Positions 55,412-63,680 of a DNA stretch of 64,000 bases are shown here, one piece after another (positions within the stretch are counted from its first letter, which is position 1; each line of letters starts with the position of its first letter). The translations under genes were made by a program, and so were the position numbers. The notes below the pieces were generated by a model. That model was not told where the DNA came from. It did no database searches and saw only the letters and a program-made list of their open reading frames with translations. The stretch lies in the NCBI RefSeq assembly GCF_022317005.1, contig NZ_CP081006.1, forward strand, positions 2,294,001-2,358,000, in the 5' to 3' direction. The DNA is from Mycobacterium sp. IDR2000157661. GTDB lineage: Bacteria > Actinomycetota > Actinomycetes > Mycobacteriales > Mycobacteriaceae.

Positions 55412-56188
55412 ATGGCCAAGCGCCTTGACCTCAAAGACGTCAACATCTACTACGGCTCCTTCCATGCCGTTGCAGACGTGTCGCTGGCGGTTCCGCCGCG
55501 CAGCGTCACGGCCTTCATCGGCCCTTCCGGCTGCGGGAAGTCAACGGTGCTGCGCACGCTCAACCGCATGCACGAAGTCATCCCCGGCGCCTACGTGCAG
55601 GGCTCGGTGCTGCTCGACGGCGACGACATCTACGGCGCGGGCGTGGACCCGGTCAGCGTGCGCAAGACGATCGGCATGGTGTTCCAGCGACCGAATCCCT
55701 TCCCGACCATGTCGATTCGCGACAACGTCGTGGCCGGGTTGAAGCTGCAGGGCATGCGCAGCAAGAAGACACTCGATGAGGTCGCCGAGCGGTCACTCAA
55801 GGGCGCCAACCTGTGGACCGAGGTCAAGGACCGGCTCGACAAGCCCGGCGGCGGCCTCTCCGGCGGACAACAGCAGCGGCTGTGCATCGCCCGCGCCATC
55901 GCCGTACAACCCGACGTGCTGCTGATGGACGAACCGTGCTCGGCGCTCGACCCGATCTCGACGCTGGCGATCGAGGACCTGATCGCAGAACTCAAGCAGG
56001 ACTTCACCATCGTCATCGTCACGCACAACATGCAGCAGGCCGCGCGGGTGAGCGATCAGACGGCGTTCTTCAACCTGGAGGCCACCGGTAAGCCCGGCAA
56101 GCTGATCGAGATCGACGACACCGAGAAGATCTTCTCCAATCCCACGCAGAAGGCGACCGAGGACTACATCTCCGGGCGTTTCGGCTGA
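55412..56188 (+). CDS. pstB: Phosphate ABC transporter ATPase PstB
   Basis: A 258-residue ABC ATPase. Walker A is GPSGCGKST near residue 40, Walker [13 protein letters not shown], and the ABC signature [14 protein letters not shown] near 155; the H-loop is [15 protein letters not shown]. It powers PstCA. It is called phoT in M. tuberculosis. Its end faces a bidirectional terminator shared with phoY. Confidence 0.96.
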   Translation: MAKRLDLKDVNIYYGSFHAVADVSLAVPPRSVTAFIGPSGCGKSTVLRTLNRMHEVIPGAYVQGSVLLDGDDIYGAGVDPVSVRKTIGMVFQRPNPFPTMSIRDNVVAGLKLQGMRSKKTLDEVAERSLKGANLWTEVKDRLDKPGGGLSGGQQQRLCIARAIAVQPDVLLMDEPCSALDPISTLAIEDLIAELKQDFTIVIVTHNMQQAARVSDQTAFFNLEATGKPGKLIEIDDTEKIFSNPTQKATEDYISGRFG

Positions 56189-56201
56189 CCCCGACTACAA
56201 G

Positions 56202-56226
56202 AAACGCCCCCGGCCGGGGCGTTTCT
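56202..56226. terminator. Bidirectional intrinsic terminator (pstB / phoY)
   Basis: A 10-bp perfect stem, GAAACGCCCC (56202-56211) with GGGGCGTTTC (56217-56226), and a 5-base loop. T-rich and A-rich flanks on both sides allow it to end transcripts of pstSCAB and of phoY, whose stop codons flank it. Confidence 0.85.
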
Positions 56227-56244
56227 GCTCGCTGAGGGAACTGC

Positions 56245-56910
56245 TCAGCGCGCGGCCAGTTCGTCGCCTTCCGGCAGGTTGCCGGTGGCCTGGAAGATCA
56301 CCCGGCGGGCGATCTCGACCGCGTGGTCGGCGAAGCGCTCGTAGAACCGGCTGAGCAGGGTCACGTCGACCGCGGCGGTCACGCCGTACTTCCATTCCCG
56401 GTCCATCAACACGGTGAACAGGTGACGGTGCAAGTCGTCCATCGCGTCGTCCTCTTCGGCGATCCGGGCCGCCTTGTCGGGGTCACGCGTGACGAGCACC
56501 TCCTGCGCACTGCTACCGAGTTCCACTGCGACCCGGCCCATTTCGGCGAAGTAGCCGTTGACCTCCTCGGGCAGAGCGTGCTGGGGATGGCGGCGGCGGG
56601 CGATCTTGGCGACGTGCAGCGCCAGGGCGCCCATGCGGTCGACGTCGGCGACGATCTGGATCGAGCTGACCACCGATCGCAGATCGCCCGCGACCGGCGC
56701 CTGCAGCGCGAGCAGCACGAACGCCGACTCCTCGGCGCGGGTGCTCATCGCGACGATCTGCTCGTGGTCGGTGATGACCTGTTCGGCAAGGACGAGGTCG
56801 GCCTGCAGCAGGGCTTGGGTGGCACGCTCCATCGCCGCGCCCGCCAGCCCGCACATCTCGCCGAGCTGCTCGCTGAGCTGATCCAACTGCTCGTGATAGG
56901 CGGTTCGCAT
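56245..56910 (-). CDS. phoY: PhoU-family phosphate signalling regulator
   Basis: A 221-residue PhoU/PhoY protein of two three-helix bundles. The repeats [22 protein letters not shown] and [22 protein letters not shown] carry the metal-binding DxxRxxxxA / ERxxDHA signatures. It represses the SenX3-RegX3 Pho response when phosphate is ample, through the PstSCAB transporter. ATG 56910 has TAGGGT seven bases upstream and two GTTCACC-like boxes 32 bases before that. It converges on pstB. It is the PhoY2 homologue (Rv0821c). Confidence 0.95.
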   Translation of the reverse strand: MRTAYHEQLDQLSEQLGEMCGLAGAAMERATQALLQADLVLAEQVITDHEQIVAMSTRAEESAFVLLALQAPVAGDLRSVVSSIQIVADVDRMGALALHVAKIARRRHPQHALPEEVNGYFAEMGRVAVELGSSAQEVLVTRDPDKAARIAEEDDAMDDLHRHLFTVLMDREWKYGVTAAVDVTLLSRFYERFADHAVEIARRVIFQATGNLPEGDELAAR

Positions 56911-56917
56911 GGTTTCT

Positions 56918-56973
56918 ACCCTACGGTCTGGTCAGCCGAGCGTCACGACGTCGATGGTGAACGAAGGGTGAAT
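56918..56973 (-). promoter_or_regulatory. phoY promoter and phosphate-response boxes
   Basis: Read on the minus strand: ATTCACC (56973-56967) and GTTCACC (56962-56956), 11 bp apart, then TAGGGT (56923-56918) seven bases before the phoY ATG. The spacing from boxes to -10 is the same as at pstS (about 32 bases), so phoY and pstS are probably co-regulated. Confidence 0.7.
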
Positions 56974-57005
56974 GCCACCTGGCACAACGACGTCCGGGCC
57001 GTCGC

Positions 57006-59075
57006 TCACTCGCAGGTGGTGTCCGCCGCGTTGGTCACCGCGAGGTCCTCGGGCAGCTCCGTCGGCGTGCTGTCGCTGCCGTCGTGGACGACGTGCACCT
57101 GCACCGGTGAGCCGCTCGGCGACGGCGGCGACACCGAGTAGAAGTCGGTGCCCAGCACCACCTGCACGACGTCGCCCTTCCCGGACACCCGTTCGATGGT
57201 CGGGTTGGCGAACGCCGAGGCCACGGTGGCTGCCGCCTGCTCGTTGCCCGACGAGAAGAACACCGTCGTCGAGTCGAGCGGCCCCGGATAGTCGTCGGGG
57301 GTGGTGACGTTGAACCCGTGGTTCTGCAGTTCGCCGGCGGCCGTGGCGCCCAGGCCGTCCTGGCCGGTCGAGTTCGACACCTGAACGGTCACGTCCTGCG
57401 GATCCGTGGTGACCGCGGCCAGCAACTCGCTGGACGGCGCCTCGTCGTGGGTGGGCTCCGGGGTGCCCGGCACCGGGGTGTTGTCGGCGTTGCGCTCCTC
57501 GGGCAGCGGATCGTCGTTGATGATGGCGTTGAAGATCGCGTCGGTGTCCTCTTCACGCAGCTGCTCGTTGCCGTACTCGTCCATGTACCCGGTGGTGGGC
57601 ACGGTCAGGAACGTGATCCGCCCGGCGGCGATGCCCTGGATCGACTGGCCGAGGGTGACGAGGTCCTTGGTGTCCATGTTGTCGACGTAGCTGTCGTTGA
57701 TGAACATGTTGACCACGTTGTTGAGCTTGGACAGCGAGAAGAACACTTCCTTGGAGATCATCGACCGCATCAGCGACGAGAGGAAGAGCTGCTGGCGCTT
57801 GATGCGACCGTAGTCGCCGTTGGTCTCGGTGGTGACCTGCCGGGCGCGCACGTACTGCAGCGCGGTGTGCCCGTCGACGACCTGGCGGCCTGCGCTCGGC
57901 AGCACCGTGCCGAGCTCGTAGTCCTCCAGCGGGGTGGTGGTGCACACCTCGACGCCGCCGAGCGCGTCGACCATCTTGGAGAAGCCGACGAAGTCGACGG
58001 CCATGAACCGGTTGACCGACAGGCCGGAGATCTTCTGGACGACCTTGACCAGGCACTTGGGACCGCCGACGGCGTAGGCCGAGTTCAGCTTGTACTCCGT
58101 GTAGACCTGTTCCATGCCGTACATCGGCGACTCCGGGTCGGTGATCGGCCCGTACTCGCCGGTCCTGGGGTCCCACGGCTCGCACTGCATCGGCTCGATC
58201 TCGAGGTCACGCGGGAACGACACCGCCACCACGCGTTCCCGGTTGGCCGGGATGTTGACCAGCATCACGGTGTCCGAGCGCGCGCCCGCGGCGTCCTCGG
58301 TGGTGCCCGCGCCGATCACGCTGTTCTCGCCGATGCGGCTGTCGACGCCGACGATCAGGAAATTCTCGTCGCCGAACTGAGCGTTGGGGTCGACGATGTC
58401 GCGCGAGTCCGGGTCCAACGCCGATACGCGGTTGAGCATGTTGTTCTTGGCGGACTGCCATTGCCATGCCCCGCCGGTCAGCACGAGCGCCAACACCGCC
58501 AGCACAGCGACGGCCGCCCGGCCGGCCAGCATCGTCCCGCGGCGGCCGCGACGCCGCTTGCGGGGTGCGCGGCCGCCGGAGCCGTGGGTGGGGGGCACCC
58601 GGCGTGGTCGACGGACCATCGTGAGGTCCGGCAATTCGGAGGCACCGCGCACGACGGGAAGGACCTCGGTGTTGGGTTCGTCGTCGGCCCCGGCGCCGCG
58701 ACCCTCCTCGGTCGCGGGCACCACAGCGATGATGTCGGTGGGCGGAGCGGGCTCGTCTCGACGTTCGGCCTGCGGATCAGCTTCTGACTCAGCCTCCGGA
58801 TCGGTCCCCGAGTCGGCACTGCGACGACGCAATTCCGGCGGGACCGCCGTGTGGCCGGCGAGGCGGGCGATCAGATCGGCAACGGTGACGCCATCGGTGT
58901 GGTTGCCCGACCGACCTGTCGTCGTCCCGGTGTCGGCTTCGGTGCTGTCGGGTAAAGCCTTTCGTTCCCACGGCGCGGCGCCTGGCGATGGCCGCTGGCT
59001 TCGGGTAAGCCATCTGTTGTCCGGACCGCCCGATGCGCCCGCAGACTCAGGAGTGGCGTTGTCGCCGTCACTCAT
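57006..59075 (-). CDS. LytR-CpsA-Psr (LCP) ligase with LytR_C domain
   Basis: A 689-residue membrane protein. The first ~170 residues are cytosolic, disordered and acidic, then a basic patch (RRPRRVPPTHGSGGRAPRKRRRG split across it) and a single membrane segment (RAAVAVLAVLALVLTGGAW). The LCP domain follows: NFLIVGVDSRIGENSVI, ARSDTVMLVNIPANRERVVAVSFPRD and GHTALQYVRARQ with the conserved Arg and Asp residues. The LytR_C domain is at 560-650. LCP enzymes transfer polyprenyl-phosphate-linked arabinogalactan to peptidoglycan. It corresponds to Rv0822c. ATG 59075 has GGAAG close by. Confidence 0.9.
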   Translation of the reverse strand: MSDGDNATPESAGASGGPDNRWLTRSQRPSPGAAPWERKALPDSTEADTGTTTGRSGNHTDGVTVADLIARLAGHTAVPPELRRRSADSGTDPEAESEADPQAERRDEPAPPTDIIAVVPATEEGRGAGADDEPNTEVLPVVRGASELPDLTMVRRPRRVPPTHGSGGRAPRKRRRGRRGTMLAGRAAVAVLAVLALVLTGGAWQWQSAKNNMLNRVSALDPDSRDIVDPNAQFGDENFLIVGVDSRIGENSVIGAGTTEDAAGARSDTVMLVNIPANRERVVAVSFPRDLEIEPMQCEPWDPRTGEYGPITDPESPMYGMEQVYTEYKLNSAYAVGGPKCLVKVVQKISGLSVNRFMAVDFVGFSKMVDALGGVEVCTTTPLEDYELGTVLPSAGRQVVDGHTALQYVRARQVTTETNGDYGRIKRQQLFLSSLMRSMISKEVFFSLSKLNNVVNMFINDSYVDNMDTKDLVTLGQSIQGIAAGRITFLTVPTTGYMDEYGNEQLREEDTDAIFNAIINDDPLPEERNADNTPVPGTPEPTHDEAPSSELLAAVTTDPQDVTVQVSNSTGQDGLGATAAGELQNHGFNVTTPDDYPGPLDSTTVFFSSGNEQAAATVASAFANPTIERVSGKGDVVQVVLGTDFYSVSPPSPSGSPVQVHVVHDGSDSTPTELPEDLAVTNAADTTCE

Positions 59076-59228
59076 GATCTTCCGGCCTCCGAACCGTCGT
59101 CGGGTTGAGCGCACGCCTGTGCGCGGTGCTGAGCGTCACTGCTGCGGCACATGCATGGCTCCGCATGGGGAGCGCATAATGGACGAGACTCATATCGTAC
59201 TGAGACATCCTGAGAGATGTGATGTCAG

Positions 59229-59252
59229 AGTCGTCTCAGGACGGAGACGACT
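59229..59252. other. Stem-loop between LCP gene and dusB
   Basis: AGTCGTCTC (59229-59237) pairs perfectly with GAGACGACT (59244-59252) around a 6-base loop. It lies 23 bases after the dusB stop on the minus strand and 150 bases before the LCP start. It has no T-run, so it may be a transcript-stabilising element or an operator rather than a terminator. Confidence 0.5.
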
Positions 59253-59274
59253 GGGAGTCGCCGGGTAACCGGGG

Positions 59275-60435
59275 TCAGCCGCCGGAGTGCATCACCTCGG
59301 CGCCGGCGGGCACCGTGCAGTCGTCGGGGTCGGCGAGCCAGCCTTCGGGGAGGTTGACCGCCGCAGGTGAGCCCTGGCGCCCGCGTGGGCCGGTCGCCGC
59401 CTCCGGGAAAGGCACCGCCGGGTCCAGTCGGCCCACCAGCGACTCGAGCTCGGCCAGCGTCTTGACCAGGGCCAGCGCCCGTCGCAAGTCGGCACCGGCC
59501 GGGAAGCCGTGCAGGTACCAGGCAATGTGCTTGCGCATGTCACGCATGCCCTTGTCCTCGCCGAAATGCTGTGTGAGCAATTCGCCGTGGCGGATCATGA
59601 TGGCCGCGACCTCGCCCAGCGTGGGCGGCGTCGGCGCCGGCTTGCCGGTGAATGAGGCCGACAGTTCGGCGAACAACCACGGTCTGCCCAGACAACCGCG
59701 GCCGATCACGACGCCGTCGCACCCGGTCGCGGCCATCATCGCCGTCGCGTCGTCGGCCTCGAAGATGTCGCCGTTGCCCAAGACGGGCACGTCGGTCACG
59801 TGCTGCTTGAGGGCGGCGATCTGCGACCAGTCCGCACTCCCGGAGTATCGCTGGGCCGCGGTGCGGGCGTGCAGTGCAACCGCCGCGGCACCCTCTTGCG
59901 CGGCTATCCGCCCCGCGTCGAGGTGGGTGTGATGGGCGTCGTCGATGCCGATGCGGAATTTCACCGTCACGGGGATGTCGGTGCCCTGGGTAGCGGTGAC
60001 TGCGGCGCGGACGATTTTTTCGAACAGCCTCCGCTTGTACGGCAGCGCCGCCCCGCCACCGCGGCGGGTGACCTTGGGCACCGGGCAGCCGAAGTTCATG
60101 TCGATGTGGTCGGCCAGGCCCTCGTCGACGATCATCTTCGCCGCGGCGTACGTGTTGTCCGGATCGACCGAGTAGAGCTGCAGTGACCGTGGGTTCTCGT
60201 CGGGCGCGAAGGTGACCATGTGCATGGTCGCCGGATGGCGCTCGACGAGCGCACGGGCGGTCACCATCTCGCAGACATACAACCCGCTGACCGTCCCCGC
60301 GCGGGCCAGTTCCAGCTCCCGGCACAGCGTGCGGAACGCGACGTTTGTCACGCCCGCCATCGGGGCCAGCACGACCGGGCTGCGTAGCGCGATGGGCCCG
60401 ATCCGCAGTGGGGCCGTCTCGGCTAGGACGCTGAT
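59275..60435 (-). CDS. dusB: tRNA-dihydrouridine synthase
   Basis: An FMN-dependent Dus enzyme of about 386 residues that reduces uridines of tRNA. The first barrel strand SPVVLAPMAGVTNVAFR, FGCPVPKVTRRGGGAAL with the catalytic cysteine, VTVKFRIG, and GVVIGRGCLGRPWLF are all intact. The start is a problem: no ATG, GTG or TTG lies in frame within the usual N-terminal distance. The coordinate given starts at ATC 60435, inside the overlap with desA1; CTG at 60408 is another possibility. The reading frame continues upstream through desA1 without a stop. It probably relies on coupling with the desA1 stop. Confidence 0.85.
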   Translation of the reverse strand: MSVLAETAPLRIGPIALRSPVVLAPMAGVTNVAFRTLCRELELARAGTVSGLYVCEMVTARALVERHPATMHMVTFAPDENPRSLQLYSVDPDNTYAAAKMIVDEGLADHIDMNFGCPVPKVTRRGGGAALPYKRRLFEKIVRAAVTATQGTDIPVTVKFRIGIDDAHHTHLDAGRIAAQEGAAAVALHARTAAQRYSGSADWSQIAALKQHVTDVPVLGNGDIFEADDATAMMAATGCDGVVIGRGCLGRPWLFAELSASFTGKPAPTPPTLGEVAAIMIRHGELLTQHFGEDKGMRDMRKHIAWYLHGFPAGADLRRALALVKTLAELESLVGRLDPAVPFPEAATGPRGRQGSPAAVNLPEGWLADPDDCTVPAGAEVMHSGG

Positions 60436-61406
60436 GAGGCGAGCACCTTCTCGGCCTTGCGGGCCTCGCGCTCGAGGCGGCGCTGCTTGGACTCCTCGAA
60501 CTTCTGCGAGGCTTCCTCGAGCTCCTCGACGAGCACGGCGAGGTCGTCGCGCATCCGCGCGGCCTCCCCGGTGAAGTCCTCGCGCTCGAAGATGCGCCAC
60601 TTCTTGAGCACCGGCATGACCACGTCGTCGAGGTGGATGCGCGGGTCGTAGACGCCGCCGACCGCGATGATGACGGCCTTGCGCCGGAACTCCGGAACCG
60701 TGTAGCCGGGCATCTTGAAGTTGCGCAGCACCCGGTGCAGCGAGTGCATCGCCTGGTCGGGAGCGATCTCGAAGCCGGCCTCGGAGACGTCGCGGTAGAA
60801 GATCATGTGCAGGTTCTCGTCGGCCGAGACGCGGGCCAGCAGCTGGTCGGCGACGGTCTCGTTGCAGGCCTTGCCGGTGTTGCGGTGCGACACCCGGGTG
60901 GCCAGTTCCTGGAACGTGACGTAGATGACCGAGTCGAAGAGGCTCTCGGCGAACAGGTCGCCCTGCTGGTTCTGGCCGGGGGAGAATCCGCGGGTCATCT
61001 GTTCGATGCGCAGTTGCTCGAGCTGAATGGGATCGACGGCACGGGTGACGACGAGGTAGTCGCGCAGCGAGATGCCGTGCCGGTTCTCCTCCGCGGTCCA
61101 CCGGTTGACCCACTGGCCCCAGGCGCCGTCCATGCTCATGTTCATCGCGATCTCGCGGTGATAGGACGGCAGGTTGTCCTCGGTCAGCAGGTTCTGCACC
61201 ATCGCCACCTGGGCGACCTCTGACAGCTGCGACTGCTCTGGGTCCCAGTCCTGCCCGCCCAGAGCGTAGAAGTTCTTGCCGTCCGACCACGGGATGTAGT
61301 CGTGCGGGTTCCAGTTCTTCGTCATCGTCAGGTGCCGATTAAGAAGCTTTTCAACGACAGGCTCCAGCTCTTGCAGCAGGTGCAGGTCCGTCAGGTTCTC
61401 GTGCAT
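60423..61406 (-). CDS. desA1: Acyl-[ACP] desaturase DesA1
   Basis: A 327-residue soluble diiron desaturase needed for mycolic acid unsaturation. Iron ligands come from AEENRHG (the first EExxH) and SADENLHM (second DExxH) with E in LTEDNLPSYH. The N-terminal LTDLHLLQELEPVVEKLLNRHLTM and NWNPHDYIPWSDGKNF are close to those of M. tuberculosis DesA1 (Rv0824c). ATG 61406 follows GGGAG by five bases. A TTGACT-N16-GATAAC promoter is visible upstream on the minus strand. It overlaps dusB at its 3' end. It is essential in other mycobacteria. Confidence 0.95.
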   Translation of the reverse strand: MHENLTDLHLLQELEPVVEKLLNRHLTMTKNWNPHDYIPWSDGKNFYALGGQDWDPEQSQLSEVAQVAMVQNLLTEDNLPSYHREIAMNMSMDGAWGQWVNRWTAEENRHGISLRDYLVVTRAVDPIQLEQLRIEQMTRGFSPGQNQQGDLFAESLFDSVIYVTFQELATRVSHRNTGKACNETVADQLLARVSADENLHMIFYRDVSEAGFEIAPDQAMHSLHRVLRNFKMPGYTVPEFRRKAVIIAVGGVYDPRIHLDDVVMPVLKKWRIFEREDFTGEAARMRDDLAVLVEELEEASQKFEESKQRRLEREARKAEKVLASSAS

Positions 61407-61595
61407 CACTACTCCCAGTTATCTGTACCTGTTGGTTGCAGTCAATATATCTGTGTACTCCGGTGACATTCAAGCCATCGCACGGATTGTCACATCCGCA
61501 CCATTAGTCGCAGCTGTGCGCGGTAGTATGCCCGGCGGACGCAAAGTACACGCTTGAACTCGCACGACACCGACACTCTTGGAGGACGGGCACGG

Positions 61596-61976
61596 ATGCA
61601 GATGCGAAATCTCCTGGCAGGCGCGATCGTGGCTGCGGCCGCGGCCGGCGCGGCGCTGGCGGGAGCAGGCGCGGCCGGCGCAGTGCCCGACGTCGTGGAC
61701 CGCCCCTACAAGGACGCCAAGAAGATCATTCAGCAGTCCGGGGGTATCCCCGTGATCGCGACCAAGACCGGAAACGGCGCCGACGAGGCTGACTGCCTCG
61801 TGGCCAACGTTTGGGAAGCGGGTTATCCGCAACTCAACTCAAGAGGTCGCCTGGCCAACAACCGCGATGTGCTGGTCGCCCTCAACTGCAACGGCGCTTT
61901 GGCCGCCCCGGGCTCAGCAGGCAACTCCGCGCTCAGCCCTGCCGGCCGTGCCGCCAAGGCCGAACAGGACCGCTAG
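61596..61976 (+). CDS. Small secreted PASTA-like protein, array copy 1
   Basis: A 126-residue secreted protein. The signal peptide RNLLAGAIVAAAAAGAALAGAGAAGA is followed by a PASTA-like domain starting VPDVVDRPYKDAKKIIQQSGG. Two cysteines are placed as in the three paralogues downstream (EADCLVANVWEAGY and VALNCNG). GGAGG lies 10 bases before the ATG; an ATG two codons in is also possible. It lies 190 bases from the divergent desA1 gene. PASTA domains bind peptidoglycan fragments or beta-lactams, but this family has one domain and no kinase, so its partner is unknown. This is the most diverged copy. Confidence 0.82.
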   Translation: MQMRNLLAGAIVAAAAAGAALAGAGAAGAVPDVVDRPYKDAKKIIQQSGGIPVIATKTGNGADEADCLVANVWEAGYPQLNSRGRLANNRDVLVALNCNGALAAPGSAGNSALSPAGRAAKAEQDR

Positions 61977-62083
61977 GCCGCCACTGCGGGCGTTCAAGCC
62001 GTTAATGCTGGCCTAACAGGCGTTAACGAAATAGGCTTCGCGTATTAACGCGATAGTCATCGCCTGAGTAGCGGAGGTCGGCC

Positions 62084-62524
62084 GTGAAGAGGGTCATCGT
62101 CATCGGGATGGGTTCGGCGTTCTTCGCCGCCGCGCTGTTGGGCGCAGGTACTGCCACGGCGGCGCCAGATGTTGTCGGAATGAAGTACTCCGATGCCAAG
62201 AAGGAGATCAGGGAGTCAGGGGGCCGGGCAACCGTCGCGACTCGTGTCGGCGCTCAGCTCGACGAGAACCAGTGCATTGTCACCAATGTGTGGGACGCCT
62301 CATTCCTGCGAATCGCGCGAGCCGACAACGACGAGGTGGCCGTCGCCCTGAACTGCAACGGCGAATATGCGACAGCCACCAATCCCGGTACATCTGTGGC
62401 GAATCCACTCGGGCGTGAGGCGAAGGCCGAGGACGAAGCGGAAGCTGCCAGGAAACGGGCTCAGCGTCAGGCTGCCCAACAGGAGGAGCGGGAGCTCGCT
62501 GCCCCCGTGACACCGAACAATTAA
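62084..62524 (+). CDS. Small secreted PASTA-like protein, array copy 2
   Basis: A 146-residue secreted protein: signal peptide KRVIVIGMGSAFFAAALLGAGTATA, then PDVVGMKYSDAKKEIRESGG, the paired cysteines (NQCIVTNVWDASFLR and VALNCNGEYATATNPGT), and a C-terminal tail rich in Glu, Ala and Gln (KAEDEAEAARKRAQ). The tail is a probable helix that may bind the wall or a partner. GTG 62084 has GGAGG at 10 bases. About 107 bases separate it from copy 1. It is closely related to copies 3 and 4. Confidence 0.82.
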   Translation: MKRVIVIGMGSAFFAAALLGAGTATAAPDVVGMKYSDAKKEIRESGGRATVATRVGAQLDENQCIVTNVWDASFLRIARADNDEVAVALNCNGEYATATNPGTSVANPLGREAKAEDEAEAARKRAQRQAAQQEERELAAPVTPNN

Positions 62525-62703
62525 CCCGGCGTTGATCCGCCGGAGCTGATTTCACGTCTGCGTAATTCGCGGGATCCCTTGCGTTCACACTGCTCGGTGA
62601 AGGTTGCGTGAACAACACGCCCGGGGGTGGCAGGCGTGGCTGCCTGCGCAACCAGGCTTGCCGCCTGGCCTGCCTCGGGCTCGATTCACGGAGGCGAGCG
62701 GTC

Positions 62704-63123
62704 ATGCGGATGCAGGTGTTGGGAATCGGTGCGGTGACGTCTGCCGCGGTCGCGATGGCGCTGTTCGGAGCCGGTGCGGCTCACGCGGCGCCCGACGTCG
62801 TGGGCATGGCGTACTCCGACGCCCAGGAGGAGATCGAGGACAGCGGCGGCTCGGCGGTGGTGGCATCGCGGGTGGGCGACCAGCTCGACGAAGGTGACTG
62901 CATCGTCACCAATGTTTGGGAAGCCTCTTTCCTGCGCATCGACTCCTCGGACGACTCACAGGTGCAGGTAGCGCTGAATTGCAACGGCGAATACGCCACC
63001 GCGACCGATCCGGGCGCCTCGGTGGGTAACCCGCTCGGGCGGTTGGCCAAGACCAAGGCCGAGGAGGAAGCGGCACAGCAGGAGGAAGAGGAGCTCGCCG
63101 CTCCCGAGACACCGGACGAGTAG
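62704..63123 (+). CDS. Small secreted PASTA-like protein, array copy 3
   Basis: A 139-residue secreted protein: signal RMQVLGIGAVTSAAVAMALFGAGAAHA, then PDVVGMAYSDAQEEIEDSGG, cysteines in GDCIVTNVWEASFLR and VALNCNGEYATATDPGA, and a tail EEEAAQQEEEELAAPETPDE. The region before its ATG, with CACGGAGGC and a GCGTTCAC element about 120 bases upstream, is repeated before copy 4, so the duplication included the 5' region. Confidence 0.82.
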   Translation: MRMQVLGIGAVTSAAVAMALFGAGAAHAAPDVVGMAYSDAQEEIEDSGGSAVVASRVGDQLDEGDCIVTNVWEASFLRIDSSDDSQVQVALNCNGEYATATDPGASVGNPLGRLAKTKAEEEAAQQEEEELAAPETPDE

Positions 63124-63248
63124 GTCCGAAACAGACTCTGGCACACAGGATTTCACACGCCATCCACCTCTGCGGTCGATTGCGTTCACGTCGCTCCGCG
63201 AGTGTTGCGGGAAATCACTCTCGATGACACTCACGGAGGCCGCCCGTC

Positions 63249-63677
63249 ATGCGAATGCAGTACTTGGGGATCGGTGCGGTGGTATCTGCCGCGGCCGCGA
63301 TGGCGCTGTTGGGTACCGCGACGGCTGCTGCGAACGATTACGTCGGCCAGACCTTTGAAGACGCGTCGGAGGCGATGGACGAAGACGGCGTCGATCCAAT
63401 CGTCGCGACGGTCGTCGGCGATCAGCTGCCGGAAGACGACTGCATCGTCACCAACGCGTTCGACGCACCGTTCCTGCGCGGGGTCGGTGACGACTTCGAG
63501 TATTCGGAGGACGAGGTGCTGGTGTCGCTGAACTGTGCAGGCGCCTACGCGACGGCGACCAACCCCGGCACATCGGTCGCCCACCCGCTGGGCCGCGAGG
63601 CGAAGTCGGAGGCCGAGGAGGAAGCCGCCGAGGCCGAGGAGCAGGAACTCGCCGAGGCCGAAACACCGGACGAGTAG
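63249..63677 (+). CDS. Small secreted PASTA-like protein, array copy 4
   Basis: A 142-residue secreted protein: signal RMQYLGIGAVVSAAAAMALLGTATAAA, then NDYVGQTFEDASEAMDEDGVD, cysteines in DDCIVTNAFDAPFLR and VSLNCAGAYATATNPGT, and a very acidic tail (AEEEAAEAEEQELAEAETPDE). The domain is more acidic than in copy 3, and the PDVV start is changed. It has the same leader and ribosome site as copy 3. It ends three bases before the convergent TetR gene. Confidence 0.82.
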   Translation: MRMQYLGIGAVVSAAAAMALLGTATAAANDYVGQTFEDASEAMDEDGVDPIVATVVGDQLPEDDCIVTNAFDAPFLRGVGDDFEYSEDEVLVSLNCAGAYATATNPGTSVAHPLGREAKSEAEEEAAEAEEQELAEAETPDE

Positions 63678-63680
63678 CGG

